From positions 12,772,001-12,836,000 of the forward strand of contig NC_003282.8 of the NCBI RefSeq assembly GCF_000002985.6: DNA of 64,000 nucleotides, in the 5' to 3' direction. Below, one piece after another: positions 48,901 through 60,237 of this stretch (its first letter is position 1; the number at the start of each line of letters is the position of its first letter). This stretch comes from Caenorhabditis elegans (lineage: Eukaryota > Nematoda > Chromadorea > Rhabditida > Rhabditidae). The notes beneath the pieces are model-generated. The model saw only the letters and a program-made list of their open reading frames with translations, was not told where the DNA came from and made no database searches. The position numbers were made by a program, and so were the translations under genes.

Positions 48901-51900
48901 TCATTTTCTACATCAAGTGAACAAATTGGTAATTATTTGCCACCTGTAGCAGCCACTATGACTTAAATCGCGGTGAGACCCACTCGGAAAACAGCGTTTC
49001 GCGAAATTACGACACCAAGAAACAGAATTTTCTGCCAGTATCTACAGTACCATCCGATCCCAACCTACTTTGAATATGAATATAGAGCTCTTTCTCTAGA
49101 CAGTTGGCTCCACCTGTTGCGTCTTATGTGACCTGTCTTCTCCTGTTAATCGTCATGTCACCGAGCTGTTTTTTTTCTTTGCTGCGCGCAATTATAAGAA
49201 AACCACAGATATTCGATGACTGGATGGGCGTCGCCGATTTCAAATGATCAGGGAGGTCACTAATTCAATCAAATCTCTCGTTCTCGGCCAATTTATCACA
49301 TCATCCTGTTTTTTGTCTATTTCTTTTTACACTCTTTTTCAAAAAAAAAAACAAACTCCCTTGTATGGCTTCTATTTATTTATTTAACCATGCCATCATT
49401 GTGTGTGTGTGTGCGCGATAAATCTATGATACCACCACCTGCCAGCAGTCTTCGCCGTAGTCTTTCCCTCTCGGGCCACTCGTCTGTCCCGTAAGCTCTT
49501 TGCATAATTTGAATATACATATAGTACCTTCCCCTTGGGAATCTCGACTGCTCACACCTGTCGCCACAGTACACAGAAGCCTTGCACGCAAGAGAGAGCT
49601 CATCTCGTTAATCCTCACTTTTAATTTGCTCCTCAATGATTTCATCATTACTACAAGAACAACCCAGCTTGGGAGAGAGGGAAAAATTTTTGAATTATGT
49701 TTTGGAACTTTTCCAATGTTATGTTATGACTTGCGGCGGCATGTGTTGTGATTCGGCGGGTCTTTTTAAAGAAATTCGAATTTCTCGAGGAATTAGTATT
49801 TACAGTACAATTTTCGATCCTTCCAGACTGTGTTTTATCAGTTGAATAGGCTCAGGTTGGTTACTAGTGTAATAGAACTCGGAAAGCATGTACCATGTTC
49901 TAAAAATACCATCTCGAATCATATATCCTAGAAATTTAAAATGTATTTTCAAAACATGTGTTTATTGAATTTTGTTGCACTTATAACCAGTGAGTCTATT
50001 CAATTGGTACTGCTATTTCCCGATTTCCAGGAAAAAACAGTACTACAATAATAATTCTTTGGAAATTTTGAATTTCTCTAAAACACCCGCCAAGTCAAGA
50101 GACATGCCGACGCGAGTCATAACAAAAACATCAGCAAACTTTCAAGACGCTCTCTCACGCTCCTTTTCATTGCTCTTTAAGAAATGACAGAAATGATTGA
50201 GGAAGATGAGAAATTTGAAATTCTCAATCAGTTGAAGTAGATGGGTTTTTCCGTAAATGAGAAATATCTATTTGTATAAAATTTTATACAATAAATTCAC
50301 TGAGGGATTTGCTAGGCAACAGTGCAAATCGTCCTTAAAAACGTGTTCACCTGTTCCAAAAAAATTCGACTATAAAACGAAAAAAAAATCGAATTTTTCA
50401 AAAAAAAAAACTGAAAAACAACATTAAAAAAAATTTTTGAAATCAAACGGCACAAAACAGTAATTTTGTTGAAATATTAAAACTTGAACCAACGGAAGGT
50501 TTTTGGTTTTTCTTTTTTACTTTTTTGCTGAATCAGTGTTGCAATATATTTTTTGGACCTCATCTAGAGAAAAGTCGATTTTTGTCAAATGTCGGGCAGT
50601 CCTAGTAGGCTTGTTTGGACGTAAAATTTTACAATTTTTCTTTAAAACTAGTGGTTGTCCATCTTGTTTTTGTTCTTCTGTAGTGTTCCACGCCACTTGG
50701 AAATGGCTTGTCAATCAGCGATAAACAGTAAATATGTGTAGTGCAAACAAACGTTATAATTCGTTCTCTGCCTCCCACTCTGTATCTTTTGACCTCCAAT
50801 TACTTTCAAATATTCCGTTTTACCATTTGTTTTTTGTTTTTTCATCCAAGAAGCTCCGCCTCTCTTAGCTCCTTACGCAACCTAAGCACCGCCCCCACAC
50901 CACGTGCCTCCTTCTCTATCTTCATCCACCTTTATGTCATTAGTCGTGAATCACTTCACAATAATGTCTGTACGAATTCATGCATTCAAGCAAAGTATTC
51001 TCGAACTGTTTATTGATGCCCATTCTCTGCAGAAAGGACATCATCATTCGCGAAACGCTGTCGTCGATCATCAGGAGCTCACCGAGAAGCTCAATCGACT
51101 TACCAGTACCAGCTCGTTGGGATCCAGTCTGCCTTCATTGAGGTTTGCAATTTTTTTTTAATTTTTTGGTCAATCAAAATAACCCGAAAGGACCGAATTT
51201 CATGACGAAACTTTTCACGGAGCTTCAAAATTTTGAAAGAAAAAATAGCTCCAATTTTGGTCAAGTGTCACTATGAAATTCGGTCTTTTGAGACCGTTTT
51301 TAGCCTTTTCGTGGACATTAAATAATTTTAGAAACTTCAATTTCTTAAATTTTCAGCTCTCTTCACTCGAACTCGTCGATCGGCACAATGCCGTCGGCGA
51401 AAATTGGCGACGGAAGTACATCAAGCCTTCCAATGTCATCAGCCAAGCCAATGTCAACACAAACATCGGAACCACAGTTACCAGATGTACCCGAACCGAA
51501 TGAATCGCTTCACAGTGAGCTTGGCAAAACTTTGAGCAAAATTTTGAAAAAATTGGAAAAATTTCAGATAAAACAATCGACGAGTTCCAGAAGGATCAAG
51601 AGAAATGTGATCGATTGAAAGCTCGAAAAGCTGAACTCGAAATGAGGCTTCGACAAAAAATGCAAGAACTCAAGGATGTATGTGTCGAAGAGGGAGATAT
51701 AACCGGAGAGATGCCTGTCGAAATTAACGACGTTGTGCTCCCCGGCGATGATTTTCCACGATTAAAGCGGCGAGTCGGGACAGCTTATTCGATTCCAGAT
51801 GAATTGATTAAAGCTGATAAGGTAATCAATTTTTTATTTATTTTCATTCAAAACTCGTGTAAAATCTCGAAATCATGCTGAAAGTGCCGCGTGAAGTGGG

Positions 51901-54900
51901 CTAGATCTTGCCACGTCATTACGTCCGGGATCCTCCAGATAGGTTCCAGTGAGACGGACGACGATCAAGAAATTGATCATAATGATGATGACACCGACGA
52001 CATGAGTCATTGATGCATTCGCACTGGCTCCAGGTCCATCGAGCACAAGATCGTAGATCATTAGTTGAAGAGCCACGATTGCGTTGACACTGCACACGGA
52101 GAGGGAGAAGAATGCGCCGATTGAGAGTCCACCTGGAAAGAGGTTTTTTTTAAATGAAATCGACTTTCCCGGGGAGCTTACTTGTCATGAGAAGCATGCT
52201 CAAGGAGACCAGAACGGCACTTCCCACACTCAAACCGACAAGAGCCTTTCTGTTGTTATCGAATCGATTTCCAATGAGCTGAAAGAAAATTAAATCAAAT
52301 TTTTCAAGCCTTATGCCACACTAGAACCTACGTGAGCAGTTAGTCCGACTAGAACTGGCATAAAATAATTTGGTGCTCCATAGTCTGACAATGCGTAATG
52401 AATATTACTGATTGTGGAGAATGTTCCACACAAGAACGCCCAAACAATCATAGACACCCGATATTCATAAAGTGTTAGTTTGTCTTTTTTGAACAAGTAT
52501 GCAATATTAGCTCCCAACAGTGGAAGGAAGACATAAGTGAACATGAAGACAATGAAGCTTCCGAAAATCTGACGAGCCGGGCTGTACAGACAAGAATAGC
52601 CTCCGGCACGGATGCCCAAGGTGAAAGAAGCGAAGAGAATTGTACGAGCCACGTAGAGTCTGAAATTAGTTGAATTGAGCGAGTTTTCACGAATTTCTAC
52701 GTACTCCATCAGAAGATTCCGTGGAAACGTCGGTGGAAGAGGCTTCGCGTCGAAGACGCGGAGCATAATCTTCTCGCATTCTGTCCACACAATTGCAGCG
52801 ATTGACTTGGGCTGCTCTTTTTCACTGAAAATTTGGAATTTTTGCGGCTTTTGCCCGAGAGTTGCGTTACTTGGAGTACTGTAGTTTTTAATAGTTTCTA
52901 TCCCGTTTTCTCGAAAAATGTGCTACTACGGCATGTTTTTTCTAAATATTTTCCACTAAAAATCAGTATAAATTTTAGCATTTTTCGGAATAGTTAAGCT
53001 AAAATGAAAATTATTTCCAGATAAAGTTGATTTTTAGTGAAAAAATATTAGAAAAGGCACATTTTGTAGAATTTCTATGCATTCCTCCAGTGTTCAATAA
53101 ATATTTTGAGAAAACGGAAGAAAAACTATGAAAAAACCTGAAAATGTCGCAACGATGAGCTACAGTACTCCTCAACGGCGGAAATCAATCGTGTCGAGAC
53201 CTGGTACCGTAATCCTGAAAACTCACTGAACGGGTGGTGGTTGCTTGACAGTAGCCATTTTCTCTCGAATAGTATCGAATAAAGCGAAATAAAATATTTT
53301 CTTGAGAAGTGAACACATTACAGGAGTTTATTCAAATATCTCCCCTTAAATTGAGAATAGTTCAAAAGTTCACGTTTTTTTCAAATATTATTTTTTGCAG
53401 GCTGATAAAATGAGCCAATTGGAAACTGACGTGGAGCTTCATCGACGGATTGTGGCGGCGGCTTCAAGGCTGGCAACTGATAAGAACACGAATAAATCAG
53501 TGAGAAAGAAGCGGCAGAAGGATCTTCAAGCAGCACGGCTCCGGCTCAATCGGCTCGAGCAGGGACTTCAACAAATGAGACATTCGGCGAGTAAACCGGA
53601 TATTAGTAGCCTTACAAGTGATAGTAGCAGTGAGTTTTAGCTAAAAAAAAATTTGAGATTTCAAGTGAAAAATTTGAAAATTTCAGACTCCTGGACAGCA
53701 TCCAACTCGAGTGGACCGATGCTCACGATGGCGATGACGAAGAGCTGCCCTACGACGCCACGTGGATCGGTGCCAGATTTGAGAAATGGCTTGGACGATG
53801 AGAAAGACGAATTTGATGAAAATGTTGAAGATCGTGTGTCCAGGAGGGCTCCGAGGTATATTACGATGCTCCAAATTGATTTTCAAGTTGAAAATTTAAA
53901 GTCGAAAACGAAAATTTTGGTTCTAATATTTACTATATAGTCTGATTTTAATACGAAAATATCAAAAAAATATTATCTCAAAAATAGAGATATTATGGAA
54001 ATAAAAATAATTATTCCGAAACATAGAAAACAGTTTTTTTTTCGATTTTTCTATTTTTTGAAAATAAAAATTGGAAATCTACTCTAAAAAAGCAAGAAAT
54101 AAAAGAAAAAGAAAAAAATGAAAATTTTCAGAGAAAATTTTAAAAGTTGAATATTTGTAGTCGAAAAACAAAAATTTTGGTCTAAAAAACTTGGAAATCT
54201 GCTAATAATCAATATATTCTGATTTAAATGAGGAAAAAAATTATAAGAGAAAATGGTGACTTCTCATAAAGCAAAAAAATATATCAAAAAATGGTTCAAA
54301 AATTTTTTTTGTAAGATATTGTATTTCCGAAAATCGAAAAAGGTCTGAAAATTTACGAAGTTAATTTTTTTATGGGAAAAATAGAGCTTAATTATTCAAA
54401 AAGAACACACTTTTCTAAAAAAAAAAGCAAGAAAAAAAAATCTAATCTGAGAGTGCATTTCCCTTTAATTTTAATCAATTTTTCCTCAAAAAACCCCCAA
54501 CTTCTCCCCGTTTCCCAATCCCATCTAATCATTTTCCCAATATTTACAGTGCAATATCCCGTCACTCCCTATCCCAACGATATTCTGGAGTTTCCTCTTC
54601 CTCCACAAGTTCCGGATCTGATTCTATGGGACTTGGGCTTCCACCACGTCCAACATCTCGAAAATCACAGCAACAACAGACGACACCGTTCGATGATCAA
54701 CTCGACAATCCGATGATCTGCGAGATTCCACCACCACCATCTTCTGCCGCCGCCCATCCACTGTTAGTAACCAACCTGTTGTCACGTGGCAAGACCACAG
54801 GGTGTCGTGTACTAACCGAATATTATCCAGTTCTGAAGAGGATCAGAACAAATTATTGATTTATGTGTCGTTGTCTCAGCTTATTGCATATAAAAATTCA

Positions 54901-57609
54901 CTTCTCTTCTTTTTTTTCTAGGCGTGCAGATAATATTACCCATTTGCGAAAAAATTTCGAATTTTGCGCCAAAAATACGGTACCAGGTTTCGACGCGACA
55001 ACTTTTTTGTTGAATGCAAAAGGAGTGGGCCGTTAAAGAGTTTTGTAATTTCAATTCTGGAAATTTTCATCGATTTTTTTCAAATCGTGAAAAAATTATG
55101 AAAAATCGATGAAAATTCGCAGAGTTGAAATTACAGTACTCTTTAAAGGCGCACACCTTTTTGCATTTTCCAAAAACTTGTCGCGTCGAGACCGGGTACC
55201 GTATTATTAGCGCAAAAATCGCTAAATTTCGCGTCTGGGTTTAATAATAATAATAACATTAATAAAGCTTCTGCACTAATAGTTCTATTTTTGATTTTGG
55301 TTTTTGTTGTTGTTAATTTTTAAAAAAATTGGATTCACTTTTAAATTTTATCATTATAAAAAATCACAGAATTCCCACTACTAACCCCTGAACCAAGTTT
55401 GAAAAAGAAGTTTTTTAATTTTTTCGAATTTTTTGTATGAGTTGAAATTGAAAACTGATTTGTCCCTTTAAAAACATCAGAAAATTCAACGAAAAAAAAT
55501 GCTCCCCAAATTTGAGAAAAAAAATCAATATTTTTTTGATTTTTCAGCTACGAAAACGTCGGCTACCGTTCCACATCGTATCGAAGCAGTTACCGGCAGG
55601 CACACTATCCTACAATTCAGGTATAATAGACGTTTTTTAAAGATGAAAATATGAAAATTATGGAGAAAATTCAATTTTTGATTTTAACAAAATTTTGACA
55701 AGATTTTGACAAAAATGTCCATTTTTAAAAATTTTCAATTTTCTTTGAAAAAAAATTTTGAAAAAAAAAGTCGAAAAAAAGTTTTAAAAAAACATGTTTG
55801 TAAAAATATAAAAGTTTCTTCAAATTTCTATTTATATCGAAATAAAAAAATATTTGCATTTTACGTTTTTTCTTTGAAAAAAAAACTTTTTCATTCAAAA
55901 AATCGAAAAACCTTCGTTTTTTCCAGAAATTTCTCTTAATTTCTGGAAAATTAAAAAAATTGTAAACATTATTTTTAAAGAAAAACCCTTCGAGTTTTTT
56001 TAAAAATAAATTTCTTAATATTTCGAAAAAAAATAGAAAATAATGAAAATTCTTTTAAAAAAAACGAGGAACTATCAGGGTTTTGAGGAAATAGTTTTGA
56101 AAAATTTTGTCTTTCCAGACTATAAATCTACAATTTATTTCAGGACGAGCATACCCAACGAAAACGTGCTCAATCTGCACATTCTATAAGTACAGATAAT
56201 GGAGCAACAGGAAGAACATCCACATATTCTGTCCCACTAAATGATGCTGCTCAAAAATTCCGAGAATATGATTATGATGATGAAGAAGATTCTACACCGA
56301 CAATGGATCTTCCTAGTCATCTTATCAATGTTCGACGTCTAACATCCTCAATTTCATGTCAAGCTGGATTTGCCACTGCAAGCTTGGATCGTCGATATTC
56401 GAAACTTAATGGAGGAAGATTATCATCAGGTGGTGGTGGATCGGATGATGTTGTTCGACAGAATGTTACTACTAGAATCACAACATTCCCTGTCGCTACG
56501 TCAGCGGCTACCGTAATCTTATCCGGGTGAGTCAGAGGAATAAACAAAAAAAAATCAAATTGTTTAGAAAAAAGGAATTATTTCGGTTTTTCGAGAATTT
56601 TTTAAAGAATTTTCGAAGAGTAAAATAAGATAAATTGTCTATTTTCCAAGAAAAAGAAAAAATTCTCGGATTTTCAAAAATTGAAGAAAATTTCAATATG
56701 TGCTGAAAAAAACCAATTTTCCAAATTTGAGAAATTCTCCCGAAAAAAGAGAATTTTTTAAAGATTATTTTGAAAGTTTTGTCGATTTTCTAAAAAAAAA
56801 ATTTTTTTAATTTGGAATTTCCGGTTTTTTAAAAATTTCCATTTAAAAAAATTAAATTTTCTCTAAACTTTTTTCCCTATTTTCCCGAGAAAAAGTAATA
56901 AAAAAGTATTTTTTAAATTAAAAAAAACGAAATTTCTGTCTGATTCTCGAAAAATGATCTATTTTCAAAAAAAAAGGTAAAAAATCGATTTTTCAGAAAC
57001 AAATTCGATTTTCGAAAAAAATGTTGTCGGATTTTCAAAAATTAAAAAAAATCCGTTTGTTCTGAAAAAAAGTCAATTTTCCATATTTGAGGACTTTTTT
57101 ATTTTTCTTCCTGAAAAGATTCTTATTGGAAAAAATACGGGGTTTTCCAATTTTTTCTTCGAAAAGAAATTTTTTTTTCGATTTTCTGGGAAAGAATTGA
57201 AATTTTCCAATTTTTCCTGGTTTTTTTTATTTCCAAAAAAATTAGTGATTTTTGATTGGTGACCAAAAAGTGATTAGAAGAGATAATTGAAAGAATTTAT
57301 CGAAGTAGAAAGTCCAAATTATCTTCTTTTTCTTATTTTAGAAAACCTTACTCTGCATCAGAACTTCCTCGATTTCAACCACCTCCTCCAGTTGCCCGTG
57401 TCACACATATGCCACGTGGATCCCTGCCACCGTACTCCTCCGCGACAATGGGAGCACAATCACCGGCTCCTCCGCCAAACGGAAAATTGCCGACAAATCC
57501 GCAAATGGAGGCACTTTTATCATATTATAAGCAGCAACAGCAACAACAACATCAGCAGCAATCACGGTCAGCGCCATCTCAACAGCCCAAGACGGCGACA
57601 ATTGTCTAG
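33972..57609 (+). CDS. FERM + CUPID (DUF3338) scaffold protein, FRMD4A/FRMD4B-like (spliced gene)
   Basis: Hand model of the long form, 977 aa. Exons: 33972-34052, 34101-34213, 34260-34358, 34419-34503, 35687-35763, 36939-37091, 38086-38316, 39432-39518, 40667-40817, 51033-51142, 51357-51514, 51568-51821, 53401-53629, 53687-53855, 54550-54762, 55548-55620, 56144-56526, 57342-57609; phases agree throughout. Residues about 15-359 are a FERM domain; the last lobe has the FRMD4-like GYKGIYIY and NLYYRDKKFSIEI blocks. Residues about 460-600 match the CUPID domain (KARKAELEMRLRQKMQEL, then LKRRVGTAYSIPDE, then a Lys/Arg-rich helix). After this come Ser- and Pro-rich segments with SCPTTPRGSVPDL, an acidic patch, a Gln-rich stretch and a C-terminal ATIV. 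Mammalian FRMD4A links the PAR-3 polarity complex to cytohesin Arf exchange factors; a similar role is inferred. An intron of 10.2 kb separates the FERM and CUPID halves. Confidence 0.9.
34936..35484. repeat. Large foldback (549 bp) in intron 4 of the FERM gene
   Basis: Arms of about 235-250 bases (34936-35169 and 35233-35484) are imperfect reverse complements around a spacer of about 63 bases. Both ends carry GAGTACCGAAAT / ATTTCGGTACTC, and the inner ends carry TTTATTCGTTGATTTAA and its complement. This is typical of an aged foldback or MITE-type element. No protein is encoded. Confidence 0.9.
37503..37695. repeat. Palindromic repeat (intron of the FERM gene)
   Basis: AATCAAGGGTGT with TTCGATTTTTTC at the left is mirrored by GAAAAAATCGAAAAATTACACCCT at the right. 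Related single-arm pieces lie near 38590-38625 and 40520-40555, marking a repeat family within this gene. Confidence 0.65.
39155..39270. repeat. CCGGCAATTGCCG-type repeat cluster
   Basis: Several copies of CCGGCAATTCCGGCAATTGC separated by short T/A-rich spacers. The same motif family is found in an unc-31 intron at about 2545-2660. The motif is itself palindromic (GGCAATTGCC). Confidence 0.85.
45375..45431 (+). CDS. Candidate alternative first coding exon giving a FERM-less (CUPID-only) isoform
   Basis: ATG at 45375 opens 19 codons (MEQDVNAALRPAYRHRYLQ) ending exactly at a strong donor, GTATGT. The exon leaves in phase 0, and the next accepted exon (51033) enters in phase 0, so it joins cleanly. 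The product would have 637 aa and lack the whole FERM domain. The position deep in the 10.2-kb intron, with less AT-biased sequence upstream, fits an internal promoter. Needs transcript confirmation. Confidence 0.6.
50964..51032 (+). CDS. Possible third start, contiguous with the first CUPID exon
   Basis: An ATG at 50964 is in frame with the exon that begins at 51033 in the long model, adding 23 residues (MSVRIHAFKQSILELFIDAH and three more) with no stop in between. If a promoter lies just upstream, a protein of about 641 aa would result. The same bases contain the acceptor used by the other isoforms, so this would be an alternative transcript. The evidence is only the open frame and reasonable composition. 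Confidence 0.35.
51191..51285. repeat. Short palindromic repeat (GACCGAATTTCAT arms)
   Basis: GACCGAATTTCAT and its complement ATGAAATTCGGTC bracket about 70 bases in the intron between exons ending 51142 and starting 51357. The same arm sequence recurs near 59460-59545. Confidence 0.7.
51837..51842 (-). terminator. Polyadenylation signal AATAAA of the nested gene
   Basis: TTTATT on the plus strand is AATAAA on the minus strand, about 30 nt after the nested gene's stop at 51873. A second overlapping copy is at 51833-51838. The site lies just inside the host intron, whose donor is at 51822. Confidence 0.65.
51873..53258 (-). CDS. Nested antisense gene: multi-pass membrane protein, 278 aa
   Basis: It lies entirely within the FERM gene intron 51822-53400, on the opposite strand. 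Exons in transcription order are 53258-53227, 52824-52705, 52659-52332, 52278-52182 and 52132-51873, with good donors (GTGAGT, GTACGT, GTAAGC) and consistent phases. The short N-terminus MATVKQPPPVQ is followed by a hydrophilic segment and then several hydrophobic stretches, about six membrane passes (for example IFGSFIVFMFTYVFLPLLG and VVGVIIIMINFLIVV), and a short hydrophilic C-terminus. No family was recognised with confidence. AATAAA on the minus strand at 51842-51837 follows the stop by about 30 nt and sits 16 bases from the host gene's splice donor. Confidence 0.85.
54946..55232. repeat. Foldback repeat with GGTACC / TCGACGCGAC arms
   Basis: Arms of about 130 bases are reverse complements around a short centre near 55076-55105. 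The left arm has ATACGGTACCAGG and TCGACGCGACAA; the right arm has TTGTCGCGTCGAGACC and GGGTACCGTAT. Same family as 32682-32970. It lies in the intron between exons ending 54762 and starting 55548. Confidence 0.9.
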
Positions 57610-60237
57610 AATTTATATACATTTTTTAAAAAGAAAATTAAATGGAAATGATTTTTTTTTGTATGATTTTTTTCTATGTACCATTGTGTCCTCTCATTAC
57701 CCGAATTTTATGGTTCTCATTCTCTGTGAATTTCGTTATCCGGTGTGTCAGACCCTCTTAGACCCCTTCCCTCCAATTTAAGACCCCTAAAACCATTTTG
57801 CTCATCACTTTTCAATTATTTCCCCCCAACCACACCAACATGTGATATGATTCCGTTTCACTTATATGCTTCTCGTTTTGTTTCAGCTCCCTCCACGAGA
57901 CGAGTTCGCCGTCGACGGGTTCACACCGATTTCTAGATCGCGTTTTCTTTTTCTTATTCACCTCTCAACTTGTGTGTGTCTCTCTCTCTCTTATAGTAAG
58001 AGAAATTTCAGTTCTTGAATCATATATATATATATTTGAGCGAGTATTTATTTTCGACGTTTCATTGTAAATGTGCCCAACTTTTTTTTTCAAATATAAA
58101 TATGTATTACTATTTTTTGGTTTTTAATTGAATTTTAAATTGCAGGTATTCAGGTTTCTATCAGGTTTTCACTATTTAAAAAAACTGATCGGTTTTTTTT
58201 AAATTTTTCCGTAAAATGTTTCTAATTTTTTATGGAATAACTATCAAAAACTGTAAAAATTTGGAATTCACAACAAAAAAATACATTTTTCGGAAATACA
58301 AACAATTCTGACTCTAACATAAATTTTTTCTGGAGATTCAGAAATGTTTCGATACCCAATTTTTCTAATTTATGATATTCCATATTTTTCGGAATATCCA
58401 ATTTTTTCTGACGAACCCCTCTGTTTCCCAGTGATTTTTTGGGCTATTTAGTGTTTTTTTTTCAATTTTTGTTCAAAAAAAATCATTGTTCGATTTCATT
58501 CAGCGCCGAGTGAAATCGAAAAATTATATTTTATTTTGAACGAAAATTGAAAAAAAAACTTTTAAGGGAAATAGAGGGGTTCGTCTGAAAAATTGGATGT
58601 TCCGAAAAATATAAAATATCAAAAATTAGAAAACAAGTTGTATTCAGCAAAAAAAAAACAACATAAAATTAATTTTTAACACAATTTTGGCAAATTTCCA
58701 GTTTTAGATAACTTCCGGCAATATTTTTTCGTAGAAAAATTAACTTAAATTCAATATATTTAAAATCAAAATGTTTTTCTGTTTTTTTTTCCTAAAATAT
58801 CAATTTACCGATTTTCTCCAGAAAATTTTTAAAAACGCATTCTTATTCTTTTTTTTTCTAGATGAAAAACCGTAGACACTAATATTATAAGACCTCTGCG
58901 CTATTAGCTAATATCCAAGGTATCTGAAACTCGAATTCACAGGCCGAAAATTCGTATTATCTTTCCGAAATCGAGCGATTTGATCTACGCCTTGTGTCCT
59001 TCTTTGCATGGCGCCGAAAAACCGAACAACACTTTGTTCTTTTTTCTCAGTCATTTTGAATTGTTTTTCGGCGGAAAAAGCAGAGACCTTTCACCGTCAA
59101 CGTCTCTTTCAAAAAGTCAGCTGTGCTCAGAAATAAGCTCGCTAGGTTGTCCGTGTGTGTGCACTATTTTTCAAAAACGTCCACCACGCAAAGACGTATC
59201 GATTTATATTTCTGCTTTATCTGCTTTTCATTTCTTAATTTTCCGTCTCTGGTGAGGGAATAACACGTTTCAAGGCCGAATTCCAGAGTTTTCGTTTTTT
59301 TTTTAATTTCGGATTCGATAAGATTCCAATGCTTCGCTCGTTTCATGACGTAAACGCTCCTATTTCAAGGTTTGAATTTCATTTTTGTCCTTTACAAGCG
59401 TTTTCTTACTTTAAAGCAAAGAGTTTGTGGGTTTTTCGTTAAATAGACTAAAACTGACGAATTTCATAATAAAAATGCTCAAAATTCAGAAGAAAGAGTC
59501 AAAATTTGCTAAAAAATAATGAAATTCGGTCTTCACGGGCCAGTTTTAGTATTTTAAAGCCAAAAAAATCTCACAATCTCTAATTCCCCTTTAAAATACT
59601 TTAAAAATACCGAATTCCATGAAGATTTTGTTAATTTAAAAATGTTTTGTTCGATATTGAACAATTAAAAAAAAATTCTGATAAAAAAACGGCAAAACAC
59701 ATTTTTTGGCGCTAAGAAATCAGAAATCAAACGAATTTTGTTTTGAAAATATTTTAAAATATCGAATTTTGTAAAAAGTCCGCAAACACCGCGACGCAAA
59801 ACCACACAAAAGTACTGTAGCTGGTGAATTTGTGCATGTTTGCGTCACCGTGTTTGCACACTTTCGTTTTGAATTTATGTTTATTTTTCGCGAAAATTTC
59901 GACAAATCCTGTTTGATTTTATGTTTCTATTGCTCATTTTTATATCAATTCGGTTTTTTTTTCGACTTTCTGAAAGGCTAGCAATTTTTTTCCATTAAAA
60001 ATATCAGTTTCCGCCGATAAATCACCGATTTTTCGTCGATCTTTCTATCAAAACGTCACTCTAGAATTAAATATATTTGATTTCGTTATAAAATTAGTAA
60101 GTCTTGCGAAATTTCGAAACGCTCAACACAAAAAACGTGTTGTTGTGAAATAAATAACTATGCTATAGGATTTCTCTCGTGACGACAAAATATTTTCTCT
60201 GCCCGACGGGCAAACAATCAACATATTCCTTACTGAG
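57610..60237. other. 3' flank of the FERM gene and intergenic region
   Basis: No canonical AATAAA was seen close after the stop at 57609. A strong acceptor (GTTTTGTTTCAG, ending 57886) is followed by a coding-like run containing SLHETSSPSTGSHRFLDR; it could be an alternative last exon or a spliced 3' UTR. After that comes AT-rich sequence with a palindrome at 58362-58632 and a shorter one near 59445-59555. No gene is supported. Confidence 0.5.
58362..58632. repeat. Palindromic repeat downstream of the FERM gene
   Basis: Arms contain GATATTCCATATTTTTCGGA, TCTGACGAACCCCTCT and a CGATTTCATTC half-site; the right arm carries their complements. The centre is CAGCGCCGAG near 58500. Foldback element of about 270 bp. 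Confidence 0.85.

Larger units (their letters stand above)
40818..51032 (+). other. 10.2-kb intron between FERM and CUPID exons
   Basis: A long intron of the FERM gene with no nested gene I can firmly support. It contains one strong candidate internal first exon (45375-45431), a second possible start close to the CUPID exon (50964), short simple repeats (GT, CA and TCTC runs), and several patches less AT-rich than average, notably about 44570-45360. These patches may be 5' UTR exons, promoters or enhancers of the short isoform. Reading frames there are short and mostly lack matching splice sites. Confidence 0.55.
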
